The notes beneath the pieces were generated by a model. That model ran no database searches. It worked only from the letters and a program-made list of their open reading frames with translations, and had not been told where the DNA came from. The position numbers were made by a program, and so were the translations under genes. This document shows positions 16,853 through 26,579 of a stretch of 64,000 nt of DNA, one piece after another. The DNA comes from Fischerella sp. PCC 9431 (GTDB taxonomy: Bacteria > Cyanobacteriota > Cyanobacteriia > Cyanobacteriales > Nostocaceae): the NCBI RefSeq assembly GCF_000447295.1, contig NZ_KE650771.1, positions 2,807,240 through 2,871,239 on the forward strand. The letters run 5' to 3'. Each line of letters starts with the position of its first letter. Positions within the stretch are counted from its first letter, which is position 1.

Positions 16853-17602
16853 ATGTCACAGGCAGCGCAACAGTTAGAAAAACAAATGCCGGATGCTACT
16901 CAGTTGTTAAGTGATGAACCGGAAATGGAAAGTTCTTTGCATTATCTTCAGTTGTTGTTATTGGTAACATCTTTAGAGTGGCTATGGCGAGATAAAAATG
17001 ATTTTTTTATTGGTGCGAATCTGACGATTTATTTTAGTCGTCAACAATTGAAAAACCGTGATTTTCGAGGGCCAGACTTTTTTTTAGTCAAAGATACTGA
17101 AAAGCGATCGCGCAATTCCTGGGTAGTTTGGGAAGAGGATGGTCGTTATCCAGATTTAATTATTGAATTGCTTTCTGATAGTACAGCTAATGTTGACAGG
17201 ACTTTGAAAAAGAATCTTTATCAAAGCCGTTTTCATACACCAGAATATTTTTGGTTTTCACCAGAAACTTTGGAATTTGTTGGCTTTGAATTAGTGGGGA
17301 ATCAGTATCAAGAAATTGACCCCAATTCACAAGGATGGCGTTGGAGCCAAGTACTTGGTTTGTATTTAGGTATACACGAAGACAAGTTACGCTACTTTAC
17401 TGCGGTTGGTGATTTAGTTCCCACGCCGGAGGAAGCTGCTTTTGTAGCCCAGCAACAAGCCCAACAAGCACAAGCTGAAGCACAACAAGCACAAGCTAAG
17501 GCAAATGATACAGAATTACTTTTAGAACAGGAAAGACAGCGATCGCAACGTTTAGCTGAACAGTTGCGTTTATTGGGAATTGAACCCGATAATTTAGCTT
17601 AG
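16853..17602 (+). CDS. Uma2 family (DUF820) PD-(D/E)XK nuclease-like protein
   Basis: Uma2-family proteins are abundant in cyanobacteria and have a restriction-endonuclease-like fold of unknown biological target. Here the catalytic-type residues lie in FRGPDFFLVKD and RYPDLIIELLSDSTANVDRT followed by KKNLYQ, the usual D...E-x-L...K arrangement. The C-terminal ~60 residues are an Ala/Gln/Glu-rich coiled coil (QQAQQAQAEAQQAQAKA), frequent in the family. The ATG at 16853 is preferred to an in-frame GTG at 16835. The protein has 249 residues. It precedes the polysaccharide export locus but need not be part of it. Confidence 0.88.
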   Translation: MSQAAQQLEKQMPDATQLLSDEPEMESSLHYLQLLLLVTSLEWLWRDKNDFFIGANLTIYFSRQQLKNRDFRGPDFFLVKDTEKRSRNSWVVWEEDGRYPDLIIELLSDSTANVDRTLKKNLYQSRFHTPEYFWFSPETLEFVGFELVGNQYQEIDPNSQGWRWSQVLGLYLGIHEDKLRYFTAVGDLVPTPEEAAFVAQQQAQQAQAEAQQAQAKANDTELLLEQERQRSQRLAEQLRLLGIEPDNLA

Positions 17603-17801
17603 TTTCACACAACTAAGCTTCAAAAACAACAGAGTAGATTTAATAACATTTGTGGTAAAATCACCTAAATATTTTGGCTGCTATTCTGGAGTAGTGATTA
17701 TTTTCAACAAAATAACCAAGGAACTTTCGGAAAAAATTAGCTTCAAAACAAGCAATTGGGTGTGTAGATAGTGAGCGAGGAAGCAAAAATTGCTGCAAAC
17801 A

Positions 17802-18647
17802 ATGCGAGGAGTTGTCCGCAAAGCAGGTAAACTGAAAAAATGGCTACCAATAAGTGAATTATGGTGGGCAAAGTTTGATTTATTAAGAGCCTTAGTCAGG
17901 CGAGATTTAGAAGCCCGCTACAAAGGTTCCATCCTGGGTAATTTGTGGCCCTTATTAAATCAACTATCACAGTTATTAATTTATACCTATGTATTTTCAA
18001 TAGTTTTAAAGGTCAAACTCAGTCTCAAAGGCGTTCCAGAAAACAATTTTACCTTTGGTTTGTGGTTATTTGCTGGTTTACTACCTTGGATTGCTTTTAG
18101 TAGCGGATTGATTCAGGCTGCAAATTCAGTAGTAGGACAATCGAATTTAGTTAAAAAAGTAGTGTTTCCTCTGGCTTTATTACCTCTAGTACCAACTTTA
18201 TCAACGTTTATTGAAAGTTCCTTTGGACTAATGGCGTTGATTTTTTTTGTAGCTTTATCTACTCACACTTTACATTCAACTTTAGCCCTTTTACCGTTAA
18301 TTTGGTTTACACAATTATTATTAACGGCGGGATTAGGTTATCTCATGGCGGGACTAACGGTTTTTTTGCGAGATATTCCCCAAACTTTGGGAGTTGTTTT
18401 AAATTTATGGTTATATTTGACCCCAATTCTTTATCCTGCGAAAGCAATACCAGAAGAATGGCGTAATTTGGTGTTTTGGTTAAATCCCATGACAGCTATT
18501 GCTGAAGTTTATCGCGATTTAATTTTAGTAGGAGAAGTCAAGCACTGGGGTGAATGGGGGGTTGCGAGTGTAATATCTGCAATTGTCTTTTGTATAGGTT
18601 TTTTAGTCTATAAGCGATTGCGTCCAGCTTTTGCAGATGTTTTGTAA
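17802..18647 (+). CDS. ABC-2 type polysaccharide exporter permease (Wzm-like)
   Basis: This is the membrane subunit of an ABC-2 exporter for a surface polysaccharide or O-antigen-like chain. The cytoplasmic N-terminus ends in the family motif LVRRDLEARYKGSILGNLWP, followed by six hydrophobic segments and a short C-terminal tail (LVYKRLRPAFADVL). PILYPAK and NPMTAIAEVYRD are typical of Wzm/TagG-type permeases. The ATG at 17802 gives 281 residues. An in-frame TTG at 17790 is possible, and neither has a clear ribosome-binding site. The ATPase partner follows after 107 bases. Confidence 0.9.
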   Translation: MRGVVRKAGKLKKWLPISELWWAKFDLLRALVRRDLEARYKGSILGNLWPLLNQLSQLLIYTYVFSIVLKVKLSLKGVPENNFTFGLWLFAGLLPWIAFSSGLIQAANSVVGQSNLVKKVVFPLALLPLVPTLSTFIESSFGLMALIFFVALSTHTLHSTLALLPLIWFTQLLLTAGLGYLMAGLTVFLRDIPQTLGVVLNLWLYLTPILYPAKAIPEEWRNLVFWLNPMTAIAEVYRDLILVGEVKHWGEWGVASVISAIVFCIGFLVYKRLRPAFADVL

Positions 18648-18754
18648 ATAGCTGTTTGCAATTAACTTAAAAGATAAACAGAAAATTTTTACTATTTAAT
18701 CACATTAAATGTGTAGAATGTAGCACAGTTAGTTTTGAAAGCGTGTGTAGTGAT

Positions 18755-20026
18755 ATGGGTGAGGAGATTGCAATTTCACTAAAAAATATCTCTAAGTGCT
18801 ACAAGCGCTATGCTCGTCCCGTAGACAAGCTCAAAGAAATTTTGTTACGTGGTCAAAATCATGCTCAAGAGTTTTGGGCTTTACGAGATATTAACCTAGA
18901 AATTTCTAAAGGTGAAACTGTAGGAATTATTGGTCAAAACGGTTCTGGTAAAAGTACGCTATTACAGATTGTCGCTGGAACATTAACGCCTACTACAGGT
19001 GAGGTGTGGGTGAATGGGCGAGTTTCGGCGTTGTTAGAACTAGGTAGCGGTTTTAATCCAGAGTTTACAGGACGACAAAATGTTTTTTTTAATGGGCAAA
19101 TTTTAGGTTTAAGTAAAGAACAAATAGAAGCAAAGTTTGATGATATCGCTGCTTTTGCTGAAATTGGGGATTTTATAGAACATCCTGTTAAAACTTATTC
19201 TAGTGGTATGGTGGTCAGGTTGGCATTTGCAGTTATTGCCAATACGGAACCAAGTATTTTAATAGTCGATGAAGCTTTATCTGTAGGCGATGCAAGATTC
19301 CAAGCTCGTTGCATGAAACGCATTCGAGAAATGAAAGACCAAGGAGTAACTTTGTTATTCGTTTCTCATGACTCTTCAAGTGTCAAGATGTTGTGTAAAA
19401 CAGCCGTGTTGATGAATCATGGCAGAGTTCTAGAAATAGGTAAACCCAAAGAAGTAGTAAATCATTATATTGCTTTATTGAGTTCACAAACTAATCAGGA
19501 AGAAATTGAGGAAATAGATTCTCTTGAAAATCATGAAGATTTTGTCACAGATACTCAAGATGATCCTTTATCTAAGCATCGACATGGTAATAAACTAGCA
19601 GTTATTAAAGACGTCAAAATTTTATCTTTAGCTCAACAAGAGATAACAAAAGTAGAGACGGGAAAAATTTTTAATGTAGAAATTATATTGGTAGCCAAAG
19701 GAAAATTATCTGATGTAATTGTAGGAATTTCCATTAGGAATTTGATGGGATTAGTAATGTATGGAACAAATACTAAACTACTAGATGTAAAATTACCAGA
19801 ATTGTCTAATGATGATCAATTAAAAGTTTCATTTCAACTTCCTTGTCATTTAAATAAAGGTGTGTACACACTGACAGTTGGCGTACATTCGGAAGAAGGT
19901 ATAAGTTATGACTGGATAGATGAAATGGTTGTATTTGAAGTAAATAATAATATTTTCTGTGATGGTATATTAGACCTCAGATCAACTGTATCATTCAGCA
20001 CTAGAACAACTTCTGCTCAAGTGTAA
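18755..20026 (+). CDS. ABC-type polysaccharide exporter ATPase (Wzt-like, with substrate-recognition C-domain)
   Basis: This ATPase energises the Wzm-like permease. The nucleotide-binding domain (about 1-245) shows Walker A GQNGSGKST at 60-68, the YSSGM signature, Walker B ILIVDEAL and the VSHDSSS switch region. The ~150-residue C-terminal extension (KIFNVEIILVAKG to VVFEVNNNIF) is a beta-sandwich Wzt-C-type domain. In characterised systems this domain recognises the terminal modification of the glycan. That fits with the methyltransferase encoded next, which could cap the chain. The start is ATG 18755; an in-frame GTG lies at 18743. Length is 423 residues. Confidence 0.92.
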   Translation: MGEEIAISLKNISKCYKRYARPVDKLKEILLRGQNHAQEFWALRDINLEISKGETVGIIGQNGSGKSTLLQIVAGTLTPTTGEVWVNGRVSALLELGSGFNPEFTGRQNVFFNGQILGLSKEQIEAKFDDIAAFAEIGDFIEHPVKTYSSGMVVRLAFAVIANTEPSILIVDEALSVGDARFQARCMKRIREMKDQGVTLLFVSHDSSSVKMLCKTAVLMNHGRVLEIGKPKEVVNHYIALLSSQTNQEEIEEIDSLENHEDFVTDTQDDPLSKHRHGNKLAVIKDVKILSLAQQEITKVETGKIFNVEIILVAKGKLSDVIVGISIRNLMGLVMYGTNTKLLDVKLPELSNDDQLKVSFQLPCHLNKGVYTLTVGVHSEEGISYDWIDEMVVFEVNNNIFCDGILDLRSTVSFSTRTTSAQV

Positions 20027-20077
20027 AAATTATGATGATTAGTAATGAACAATTTAGGTATTTTTCAAAGGTAAATT

Positions 20078-21571
20078 ATGAATGAAAAAAATGAGTCTCA
20101 AATAAATATTGATGAAATAATGCATAAAATTCGAGAAGAAGTGGTTAAGCGCAGGAATTATTCTCAATTAAAGCGCTTAACTAATCAGTCAACCCTACCA
20201 ACTATCCAAAACCAACATAACGCAACTATAGAACTTATCCAAGGTTTACTTAAAAATGCACAATTAAGATCAGAAACTCGTACAAAATGGCCTGATAATC
20301 TTAATAAGTTTCCTTTTAACCTCAGTAAAAATATACAGAAAATTATTTTAAAAGTACTGAATTTTATATTTAAAGATCAAAGAGAAGTAAACTATAACAT
20401 AATCAGAGCTTTACAAGAATCTGTAGCGCTAAATAGGCAGTTGATAGAACAAGTTGCTAGCTTGAGATTACAGATAGATCGGCGCTTAGTAGATATGGAA
20501 ACTCAGTTACAAAACATGGATAAGTGCTTTGGAACTGTGTATAGTGGTGTTCCCAATATAGATGAAAATTTGAGAAATTTTGAAAAGCAATTAAATGCTG
20601 TAACTAATCAAGAAAAGCAACTGGAAGAACACTTAAAAGCTACAGACACTCGCTTACAGTGGATGGACGATCGCTTAAATAAAGTTGACACTCACTTGCA
20701 AGGAATCAATGAGCAGTTGAGCAATGTAAATTCTCAGATGCAAACAACAGACGAGCGTTTGCAACAGATGGACAATCGCCATCATAGAAACGATAACTAC
20801 CTCAAAACTGATTTAATTCAGCAAAAACGTCTCTTGATGATGTTTTTGGAAGAAGCAAAAGGCAGATTGCCAGAACCATTTGATCACCAACAACTGCAAA
20901 CTTTCGTCAATGAAGAACAGCATTTGCTAGACAGCTTCTACACAGCTTTTGAAGACCGTTTCCGTGGTAGCCGTGAAGAAATCAAAAATCGTTTGACAAC
21001 CTATATTCCTTATATTGAAAAGGCGATCGCAGCAACAGAAAACGCTTCTATTCTCGATATCGGTTGTGGTCGGGGTGAGTGGTTAGAGTTGTTATCTGAA
21101 CGAGGGATGAAATCTTCTGGTGTTGATATCAACACTACGATGGTGCAGTGTTGTCAAGAAAGGGGTTTGAATGCTGCTAAGGAAAATGGTCTGCTGTACT
21201 TGCGGAATATTGAAACAAATTCCTTGGCAGGGTTGACAGCATTTCACGTGATCGAGCATTTGTCATTACAAGATTTTATCAGCCTCATTGATGAAGCATT
21301 ACGAGTGATTCGTCCCGGTGGAATAGTTATTTTTGAGACACCTAACCCAGAAAACTTGACCGTCGGAGCTTGTAACTTTTATATAGACCCCACCCACCGT
21401 AACCCTATTCCACCACCAACAGCACAGTTTCTGTTAGAAAATCGTGGCTTCTCCCATGTTCAAATTAATCGTCTGCACCCAATGACCGATGAACACGGTC
21501 TGGATAACCAATTTTTGAAAGATATCCTGCTAGGTTGCCAGGATTATGCAGTTATTGGATGGAAATTATAA
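20078..21571 (+). CDS. Coiled-coil class I SAM-dependent methyltransferase
   Basis: The N-terminal half begins INIDEIMHKIREEV, a signature seen in proteins of polysaccharide loci. It carries a long coiled coil around residues 125-260 with LQQMD/LQNMD-type repeats. The C-terminal half is a Rossmann methyltransferase with motif I ILDIGCGRGEW near residue 324, FHVIEHL, and ETPNPENLTVGACNFY. It resembles coiled-coil methyltransferases that cap O-antigen chains and set length in Wzm/Wzt systems, but the acceptor is not known. The next gene starts 13 bases after its stop, so they are surely co-transcribed. Confidence 0.86.
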   Translation: MNEKNESQINIDEIMHKIREEVVKRRNYSQLKRLTNQSTLPTIQNQHNATIELIQGLLKNAQLRSETRTKWPDNLNKFPFNLSKNIQKIILKVLNFIFKDQREVNYNIIRALQESVALNRQLIEQVASLRLQIDRRLVDMETQLQNMDKCFGTVYSGVPNIDENLRNFEKQLNAVTNQEKQLEEHLKATDTRLQWMDDRLNKVDTHLQGINEQLSNVNSQMQTTDERLQQMDNRHHRNDNYLKTDLIQQKRLLMMFLEEAKGRLPEPFDHQQLQTFVNEEQHLLDSFYTAFEDRFRGSREEIKNRLTTYIPYIEKAIAATENASILDIGCGRGEWLELLSERGMKSSGVDINTTMVQCCQERGLNAAKENGLLYLRNIETNSLAGLTAFHVIEHLSLQDFISLIDEALRVIRPGGIVIFETPNPENLTVGACNFYIDPTHRNPIPPPTAQFLLENRGFSHVQINRLHPMTDEHGLDNQFLKDILLGCQDYAVIGWKL

Positions 21572-21584
21572 GTTGGGTGATGCA

Positions 21585-24500
21585 ATGAAAGTATTAATTT
21601 GCAACGAAAGATTCTTGTTCCGCTTTGGTCTTGATCGTGTCCTAATGTTAATTGGGAAGGGCATGGCAGAGCGAGACAATGACGTCTACATGATGAGCTA
21701 TTGGTGGGATGAACCAATAGTGAGTCAAATTGCCAAAAAATTTATTCCCGTTCCCCCACCCACCGATGATTATGCCAACGCCAATGAGTCCACAGGTAAG
21801 TGGTTAGAGAACCAATGGCACAATCTTTTTTCGGAGTCTGAAAAACCAGACATAGTAATTATTGGAGGATGGCCATTCTTTCAAGCACTAGAATTTTTTT
21901 CTCAAGTTTGTCAGACCGTTATTTTTATTGATGCAGGTGCAGTACCATTAGACGGTTTTGTTGGTCATTCTCTACTCATTCAGCAGAAGCTGAGAAATTT
22001 CCGTCAGCGTTATTTACCCAAGGCAACAGCAATACTGCCAATTAGTGATTTTATCGCCAAATCACAAACAATAGTTGATCGCGGCAATAGTGATGGTATC
22101 CATACAGTTCTGCTTGGTGCTGACCATATGGAACTTTCTCTATGGCAGGCACATATGGTTAGTAAAAGTAGCAGCACAAGCTTTTCCACATTAACAGCAC
22201 TTAAGGAAACAGGACGTACATATATCCTAAATCTAGGACGTTGGGAGCCAAACTGCTATAAGAATTCTGAAGCCTGTTTTGAGCTAATGCGGAGGCTGGT
22301 GCAGCGGCACCCACAAGCGACTTTGCTAGTCTTGGCAAATCCATCAGATATGAATATTCCAGAGGATCTTAAAGAATACATCAAACCGATTGGATTCCCA
22401 GATGATGCCGAACTACAGGAGATTATGAAAAATGTGGCCTTGGGAATTTCTGTATCGCTTTGGGAAGGTTTTAACCTGCCGCTTGCAGAAATGCAATGGT
22501 TGGGACGTCCAGCACTGGCGTTTAATCTTGCTGCCCATCCAGAGGTAGTTGTAAACCCCTGGTTCCTGTGCGCCGATGTTGCAGAGATGGTAGAAAAAGC
22601 GGGTTACGTTTTGACAGGACAAATTCCTGATGAAGTTATATCCGCAGACAATTACAATAAGTTTCGGGCAAATTTTCGTTGGGAAAAAGTAATTCAAACC
22701 TACTGTGATTATTTTGAGAATGCAGTAGAAGCAAGCCGAGATATTACTCCCATCCTAATTGTTGATGTTACTAATAGTTGCCGTGACCCTGCCAATTCTG
22801 GTGTAATAAGGGTTACACGCCAACTTTGCCGTACACTACAAAAATACTGCGATCCGGTATTTGTTGTTTGGGATTGGACAACAGAGCAATACGTATTACC
22901 TTCCCAGGATGGTTACTCGCAGCTAGGCCAGTTTAATGGACCTCAAATCCCTACCTACGGAAAAACTGTTCTGGAGAACTATGGAACAATTTCGTTAGCA
23001 GAATTTTTAGCACTTGACCCACAAACGCAAAATCGACCTGTTTTACTTTTTTTACCAGAAACGATTTTAGACCCCCGTGCTGCAAAAGCACTTGCTTACG
23101 CCAAAAAGAAAAACTGGAAATCAGCCGCGATTCTGTATGATCTGATTCCAGTAATGTATCCACAGTGGTGCAATCACTCTGTAAGTGACATCTTTCCTCG
23201 ATATCTGGAGACTTTAGCAGATGTTGATGTCATTATTCCGATTTCCGAATATTCTGGACAGTGCGTTTTAGATTATTGGCATCAGCACAATATTAAACAC
23301 GGCAAGGTAAACACTGCTCTACTACCTGGAGAATTTGGACAAAATCTCCGCTTGAAGAAGATGCCAAATCTACAATCTGATTGTGTAAATATTTTATGCG
23401 TCTCTACCCTAGAACCACGTAAAAACCACCACACTTTGCTAGAAGCTTGTCAAGTTTTAGCACAGCAATATCCGGAATTAAATTGGCGTCTCACACTTGT
23501 TGGTAATCGCTATGAGGGCTCACCTGAGATATACGAGGCTGTTCAAGAGGCATCAGCAAAAGATGCTCGGATTCAATGGCTGGGAGTAGTAGATGACACT
23601 ACCTTACATCAACTATATGAAGAATCTACTTTTACGGTTTATAGTTCCCTAGTAGAAGGCTTTGGAATGCCTGTTCTTGAAAGTGTCTGGCATGGACGAG
23701 CTTGTATATGCCATCACCAAGGCGTAATGGCTGAATTAGCCGCAGGCGGTGGCTGTGTAGTAGTAGATATGACAGATCCTCAAGCTTTAGCCCAAGCAAT
23801 TTACAACTTGTCGTGCGATCGCACCTTCCTTGCTAAACTATCTCAAGCTGCAATTGACCGCAAACTCAAGACTTGGGAAGATTACACCCAAGAAGTTTTG
23901 ACTGCTTTAGATCTGGAAAAGACATACACCATGCTTGTGAATGCGACAAATACCCAGACTATAGATACCATTTGTTACAAGGATCTGCTTTACCCTAACT
24001 GCCTACTTGAGCGTTGGCAGATGAATGATTCAGAACGTGTAGCATTAATTGGTTTACTAGCACGACATCAACCAAAATGTAGCATTGAGATTGGTACTTA
24101 TTACGGTGGCAGCCTGTCCTTAATATCACAATATTCGGAAATGGTGTTTTCGATTGACATTGATCCAGAGGTAACTTCACGGGTTCCAGCAATGGAGAAC
24201 GTTAGCTTCCTGACCGGGCCATCGACTACTCTGCTACCGTTGTTATTTCAAGCACTCGATGAAGCTGACATCCCAATAGACTTTGTACTGATTGATGGTG
24301 ATCATTCTGCTGATGGTGTCCGCAGAGACATAGAAATTATTTTAAAGTATGTACCGAAGCGACCGATGTTCGTAATGATGTATGACTCTTTCAATCCAGA
24401 GTGTCGGCGTGGAATGATGAGTGCAAGATGGCAAGACTCGCCCTATGTGGTTTGGGTAGATGTTGATTTTGTGCCAGGACGAGTTGTTGAAGGTGACAAT

Positions 24501-24635
24501 AATAAGTTCAAAGGTGAAATGTGGGGTGGTTTGGCATTAGCTCTAATTTCTCCAACCCCCCGTCAAGGTGACTTAACCCTTGCTGCTTCAGCGAATGGTT
24601 TCTATGAATTAGCCCTTAAAAATTCTTGCTACTAA
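21585..24635 (+). CDS. Three-domain protein: two GT4-type glycosyltransferases plus methyltransferase
   Basis: This 1016-residue protein has three apparent catalytic modules. A first glycosyltransferase (GT-B) ends with the SLWEGFNLPLAEMQWLGRP donor-site motif near residue 288. A second has CVSTLEPRKNHHTLLEA and YSSLVEGFGMPVLESVWHG near residue 684. The last ~200 residues are a class I methyltransferase-like fold with IEIGTYYGGSLSLIS near 833 and a VLIDGDHSADGV motif, close to the cephalosporin-hydroxylase/rhamnosyl O-methyltransferase group. The ATG at 21585 gives the MKVLICNERF opening; the frame is open upstream but overlaps the preceding gene. It would add two sugars and modify one, consistent with a capping role in the export locus. 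Confidence 0.85.
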   Translation: MKVLICNERFLFRFGLDRVLMLIGKGMAERDNDVYMMSYWWDEPIVSQIAKKFIPVPPPTDDYANANESTGKWLENQWHNLFSESEKPDIVIIGGWPFFQALEFFSQVCQTVIFIDAGAVPLDGFVGHSLLIQQKLRNFRQRYLPKATAILPISDFIAKSQTIVDRGNSDGIHTVLLGADHMELSLWQAHMVSKSSSTSFSTLTALKETGRTYILNLGRWEPNCYKNSEACFELMRRLVQRHPQATLLVLANPSDMNIPEDLKEYIKPIGFPDDAELQEIMKNVALGISVSLWEGFNLPLAEMQWLGRPALAFNLAAHPEVVVNPWFLCADVAEMVEKAGYVLTGQIPDEVISADNYNKFRANFRWEKVIQTYCDYFENAVEASRDITPILIVDVTNSCRDPANSGVIRVTRQLCRTLQKYCDPVFVVWDWTTEQYVLPSQDGYSQLGQFNGPQIPTYGKTVLENYGTISLAEFLALDPQTQNRPVLLFLPETILDPRAAKALAYAKKKNWKSAAILYDLIPVMYPQWCNHSVSDIFPRYLETLADVDVIIPISEYSGQCVLDYWHQHNIKHGKVNTALLPGEFGQNLRLKKMPNLQSDCVNILCVSTLEPRKNHHTLLEACQVLAQQYPELNWRLTLVGNRYEGSPEIYEAVQEASAKDARIQWLGVVDDTTLHQLYEESTFTVYSSLVEGFGMPVLESVWHGRACICHHQGVMAELAAGGGCVVVDMTDPQALAQAIYNLSCDRTFLAKLSQAAIDRKLKTWEDYTQEVLTALDLEKTYTMLVNATNTQTIDTICYKDLLYPNCLLERWQMNDSERVALIGLLARHQPKCSIEIGTYYGGSLSLISQYSEMVFSIDIDPEVTSRVPAMENVSFLTGPSTTLLPLLFQALDEADIPIDFVLIDGDHSADGVRRDIEIILKYVPKRPMFVMMYDSFNPECRRGMMSARWQDSPYVVWVDVDFVPGRVVEGDNNKFKGEMWGGLALALISPTPRQGDLTLAASANGFYELALKNSCY

Positions 24636-24668
24636 ATACTGAAATATAGTCGTTTTATTGAATTCATT

Positions 24669-26339
24669 ATGCTGAAAAGAATACTTTTTTGCAGCAATTT
24701 CTACCCTCCTTTCTTCGTTGGTGGTGCAGAAATTATTGCCCACGAACAAGCATTGTACTTAAAAAAGAATGGATATGAGGTATTTGTATTTTGTGGCAAG
24801 CATGATGATAGACAGCATCATTATTCATTAATCAAAGAGACTTATAACGGGCTTCAGGTTTTTCGTGTAATACTACATGGCCAAAACTATTATATTGGTG
24901 AAAATTTTTATAACCCTACAATTGACAATCTCTTCGATACAGTACTTGAAGAAGTTCGACCAGATGTCATTCACTTTCATAACATTATCGGTTTATCTTT
25001 AGGAATTATAAATCAGGCTCGCAAACGCGGAATAAGGACTTTACTGACCCTACACGACCATTGGGGATTTTGTTATAAAAATACTCTGCTTAAGGAAGCA
25101 ACGAAAGTTTGTAAGGACTTCTCAAAATGCGGAGAATGTCTACCAGAATTGACAGACAGCCGAGGACGGCGACTACATATCCGGATGCGTCAAGATTACA
25201 TTGCTTTGCAATTCACCAAAATTGATCGCTTAGTCTCGCCGAGTTCTTATCTCGCATCTGCTTATGTCAAAGCAGGTATAGCTGCAAATAAAATTAGTGC
25301 TATTTCCAATGGTGTGAGTGTTGAGCGTTTTTCGCGAGTGTCGAAAGTTTCGACAAACGGGCCAATCCGCTTCACCTTTATTGGACATTTAGGTTTGCAT
25401 AAGGGTGTTCATGTTTTACTCAATGCTGTAGATATATTGCAAAAAGGACGCTACCTTGGAAATTTGTGTATTGTCAACATCGTTGGTGTTGGCGCAATGG
25501 CAGACGAGGTGGCAAAATTCGTTAAGGAAAACCGCCTCGATAATGTTGTCAAGTTATGGGGAAAAGTTAATCACACTCAAATCGAGAAGGTTTACCAATC
25601 TACAGATGTTTTAGTTACACCGTCAATTTGGCCGGAAAATGAGCCTGTAACTATTCTAGAAGCGATGGCTGCGGGTATCCCAGTTTTAGCTTCTGCTCTT
25701 GGTGGCAATGTAGAACTTGTGAAACAAGGTGTTACAGGTTGTTTATTTGAGTCTGGTAACGCTCAAATGTTGGCTGAAAAAATGGTGGAAATGGCTCAGA
25801 ACCGCAAACATATAGAAATGATGGGCCGTAATGCACATGAGCAGGTAGCAGAGGATACACTCAAAAACTATGTGCAGCAAATTGTGAAGGTTTATCAGGA
25901 TCAAGAAAAGATATCAACGAAATTTAGCGATCGCATCATCTTATGTAGTGGTGATAGCCTATCAATGGAGTGTGCTTTTGTCATTGACCAATTCTGCCAA
26001 CAGGAAGGTAATAAACGCTATCGGTTTGTGATGAGCGATTGGATTGAACCTGAAGATTGGCAATATGTAGACCTTGTTTGGATTGTTGATAACAACGGTA
26101 GAGAACGAGACTTGCGTGAGAGTATGAAGTGGGGGCGATCGCTATTAGTTCCTCAACGAAATCAAAAACTTGTTGAATTGTGTCGCCGTGGACAGTGTGG
26201 CTTATTTTATGCTGACGAAATTGAAGCAGAAGTCTGTCTCAACTATCTTATGGAACGACCGTCGCTTTTAGCTACCCTCGGTCAAAATGCTAAAAGTGCT
26301 GGTGAAGTAGGCCTGAGAAATTTATCTTATGTGCTTTAG
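24669..26339 (+). CDS. GT4-family glycosyltransferase with C-terminal extension
   Basis: This is a cytoplasmic GT-B fold glycosyltransferase. The N-terminal acceptor domain shows YPPFFVGGAEIIAHEQA and DVIHFHNIIGLS. The donor domain shows FTFIGHLGLHKGVH and TPSIWPENEPVTILEAMAAG, the EX7E region of GT4. A Cys-containing stretch (CKDFSKCGECLPEL) lies between them, as in other CAZy GT4 proteins of polysaccharide loci. After about residue 410 there is an extra ~145-residue segment (RIILCSGDSLSMECAF onward) that looks like a second degenerate sugar-nucleotide domain. Length is 556 residues. It starts 33 bases after the previous stop. Confidence 0.87.
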   Translation: MLKRILFCSNFYPPFFVGGAEIIAHEQALYLKKNGYEVFVFCGKHDDRQHHYSLIKETYNGLQVFRVILHGQNYYIGENFYNPTIDNLFDTVLEEVRPDVIHFHNIIGLSLGIINQARKRGIRTLLTLHDHWGFCYKNTLLKEATKVCKDFSKCGECLPELTDSRGRRLHIRMRQDYIALQFTKIDRLVSPSSYLASAYVKAGIAANKISAISNGVSVERFSRVSKVSTNGPIRFTFIGHLGLHKGVHVLLNAVDILQKGRYLGNLCIVNIVGVGAMADEVAKFVKENRLDNVVKLWGKVNHTQIEKVYQSTDVLVTPSIWPENEPVTILEAMAAGIPVLASALGGNVELVKQGVTGCLFESGNAQMLAEKMVEMAQNRKHIEMMGRNAHEQVAEDTLKNYVQQIVKVYQDQEKISTKFSDRIILCSGDSLSMECAFVIDQFCQQEGNKRYRFVMSDWIEPEDWQYVDLVWIVDNNGRERDLRESMKWGRSLLVPQRNQKLVELCRRGQCGLFYADEIEAEVCLNYLMERPSLLATLGQNAKSAGEVGLRNLSYVL

Positions 26340-26579
26340 AGAAATGAGCAGATTATATAAGTATAAAAACTTATTTTAACAAACATATATTTGCTTGACA
26401 AAAAAAGCTCTTTATGATTTTATAAGTAAAATATTTGACTCTTAATTTGTAACTTTGAAAACAAAGCAATTTTAACTCATATAAATGTTGGGTGCATTAC
26501 ATTTGTGAGAGGTTAAGGTCGAGTCAAAGTAATATACACTTCTCACAACAGTATAGTATTGTATTTTTAATCACTAGTT

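Noticed and set aside
16853-17602. Uma2 gene as a mobile-element component
   Set aside because: No terminal repeats or transposase nearby; the family is scattered in many copies in cyanobacteria.
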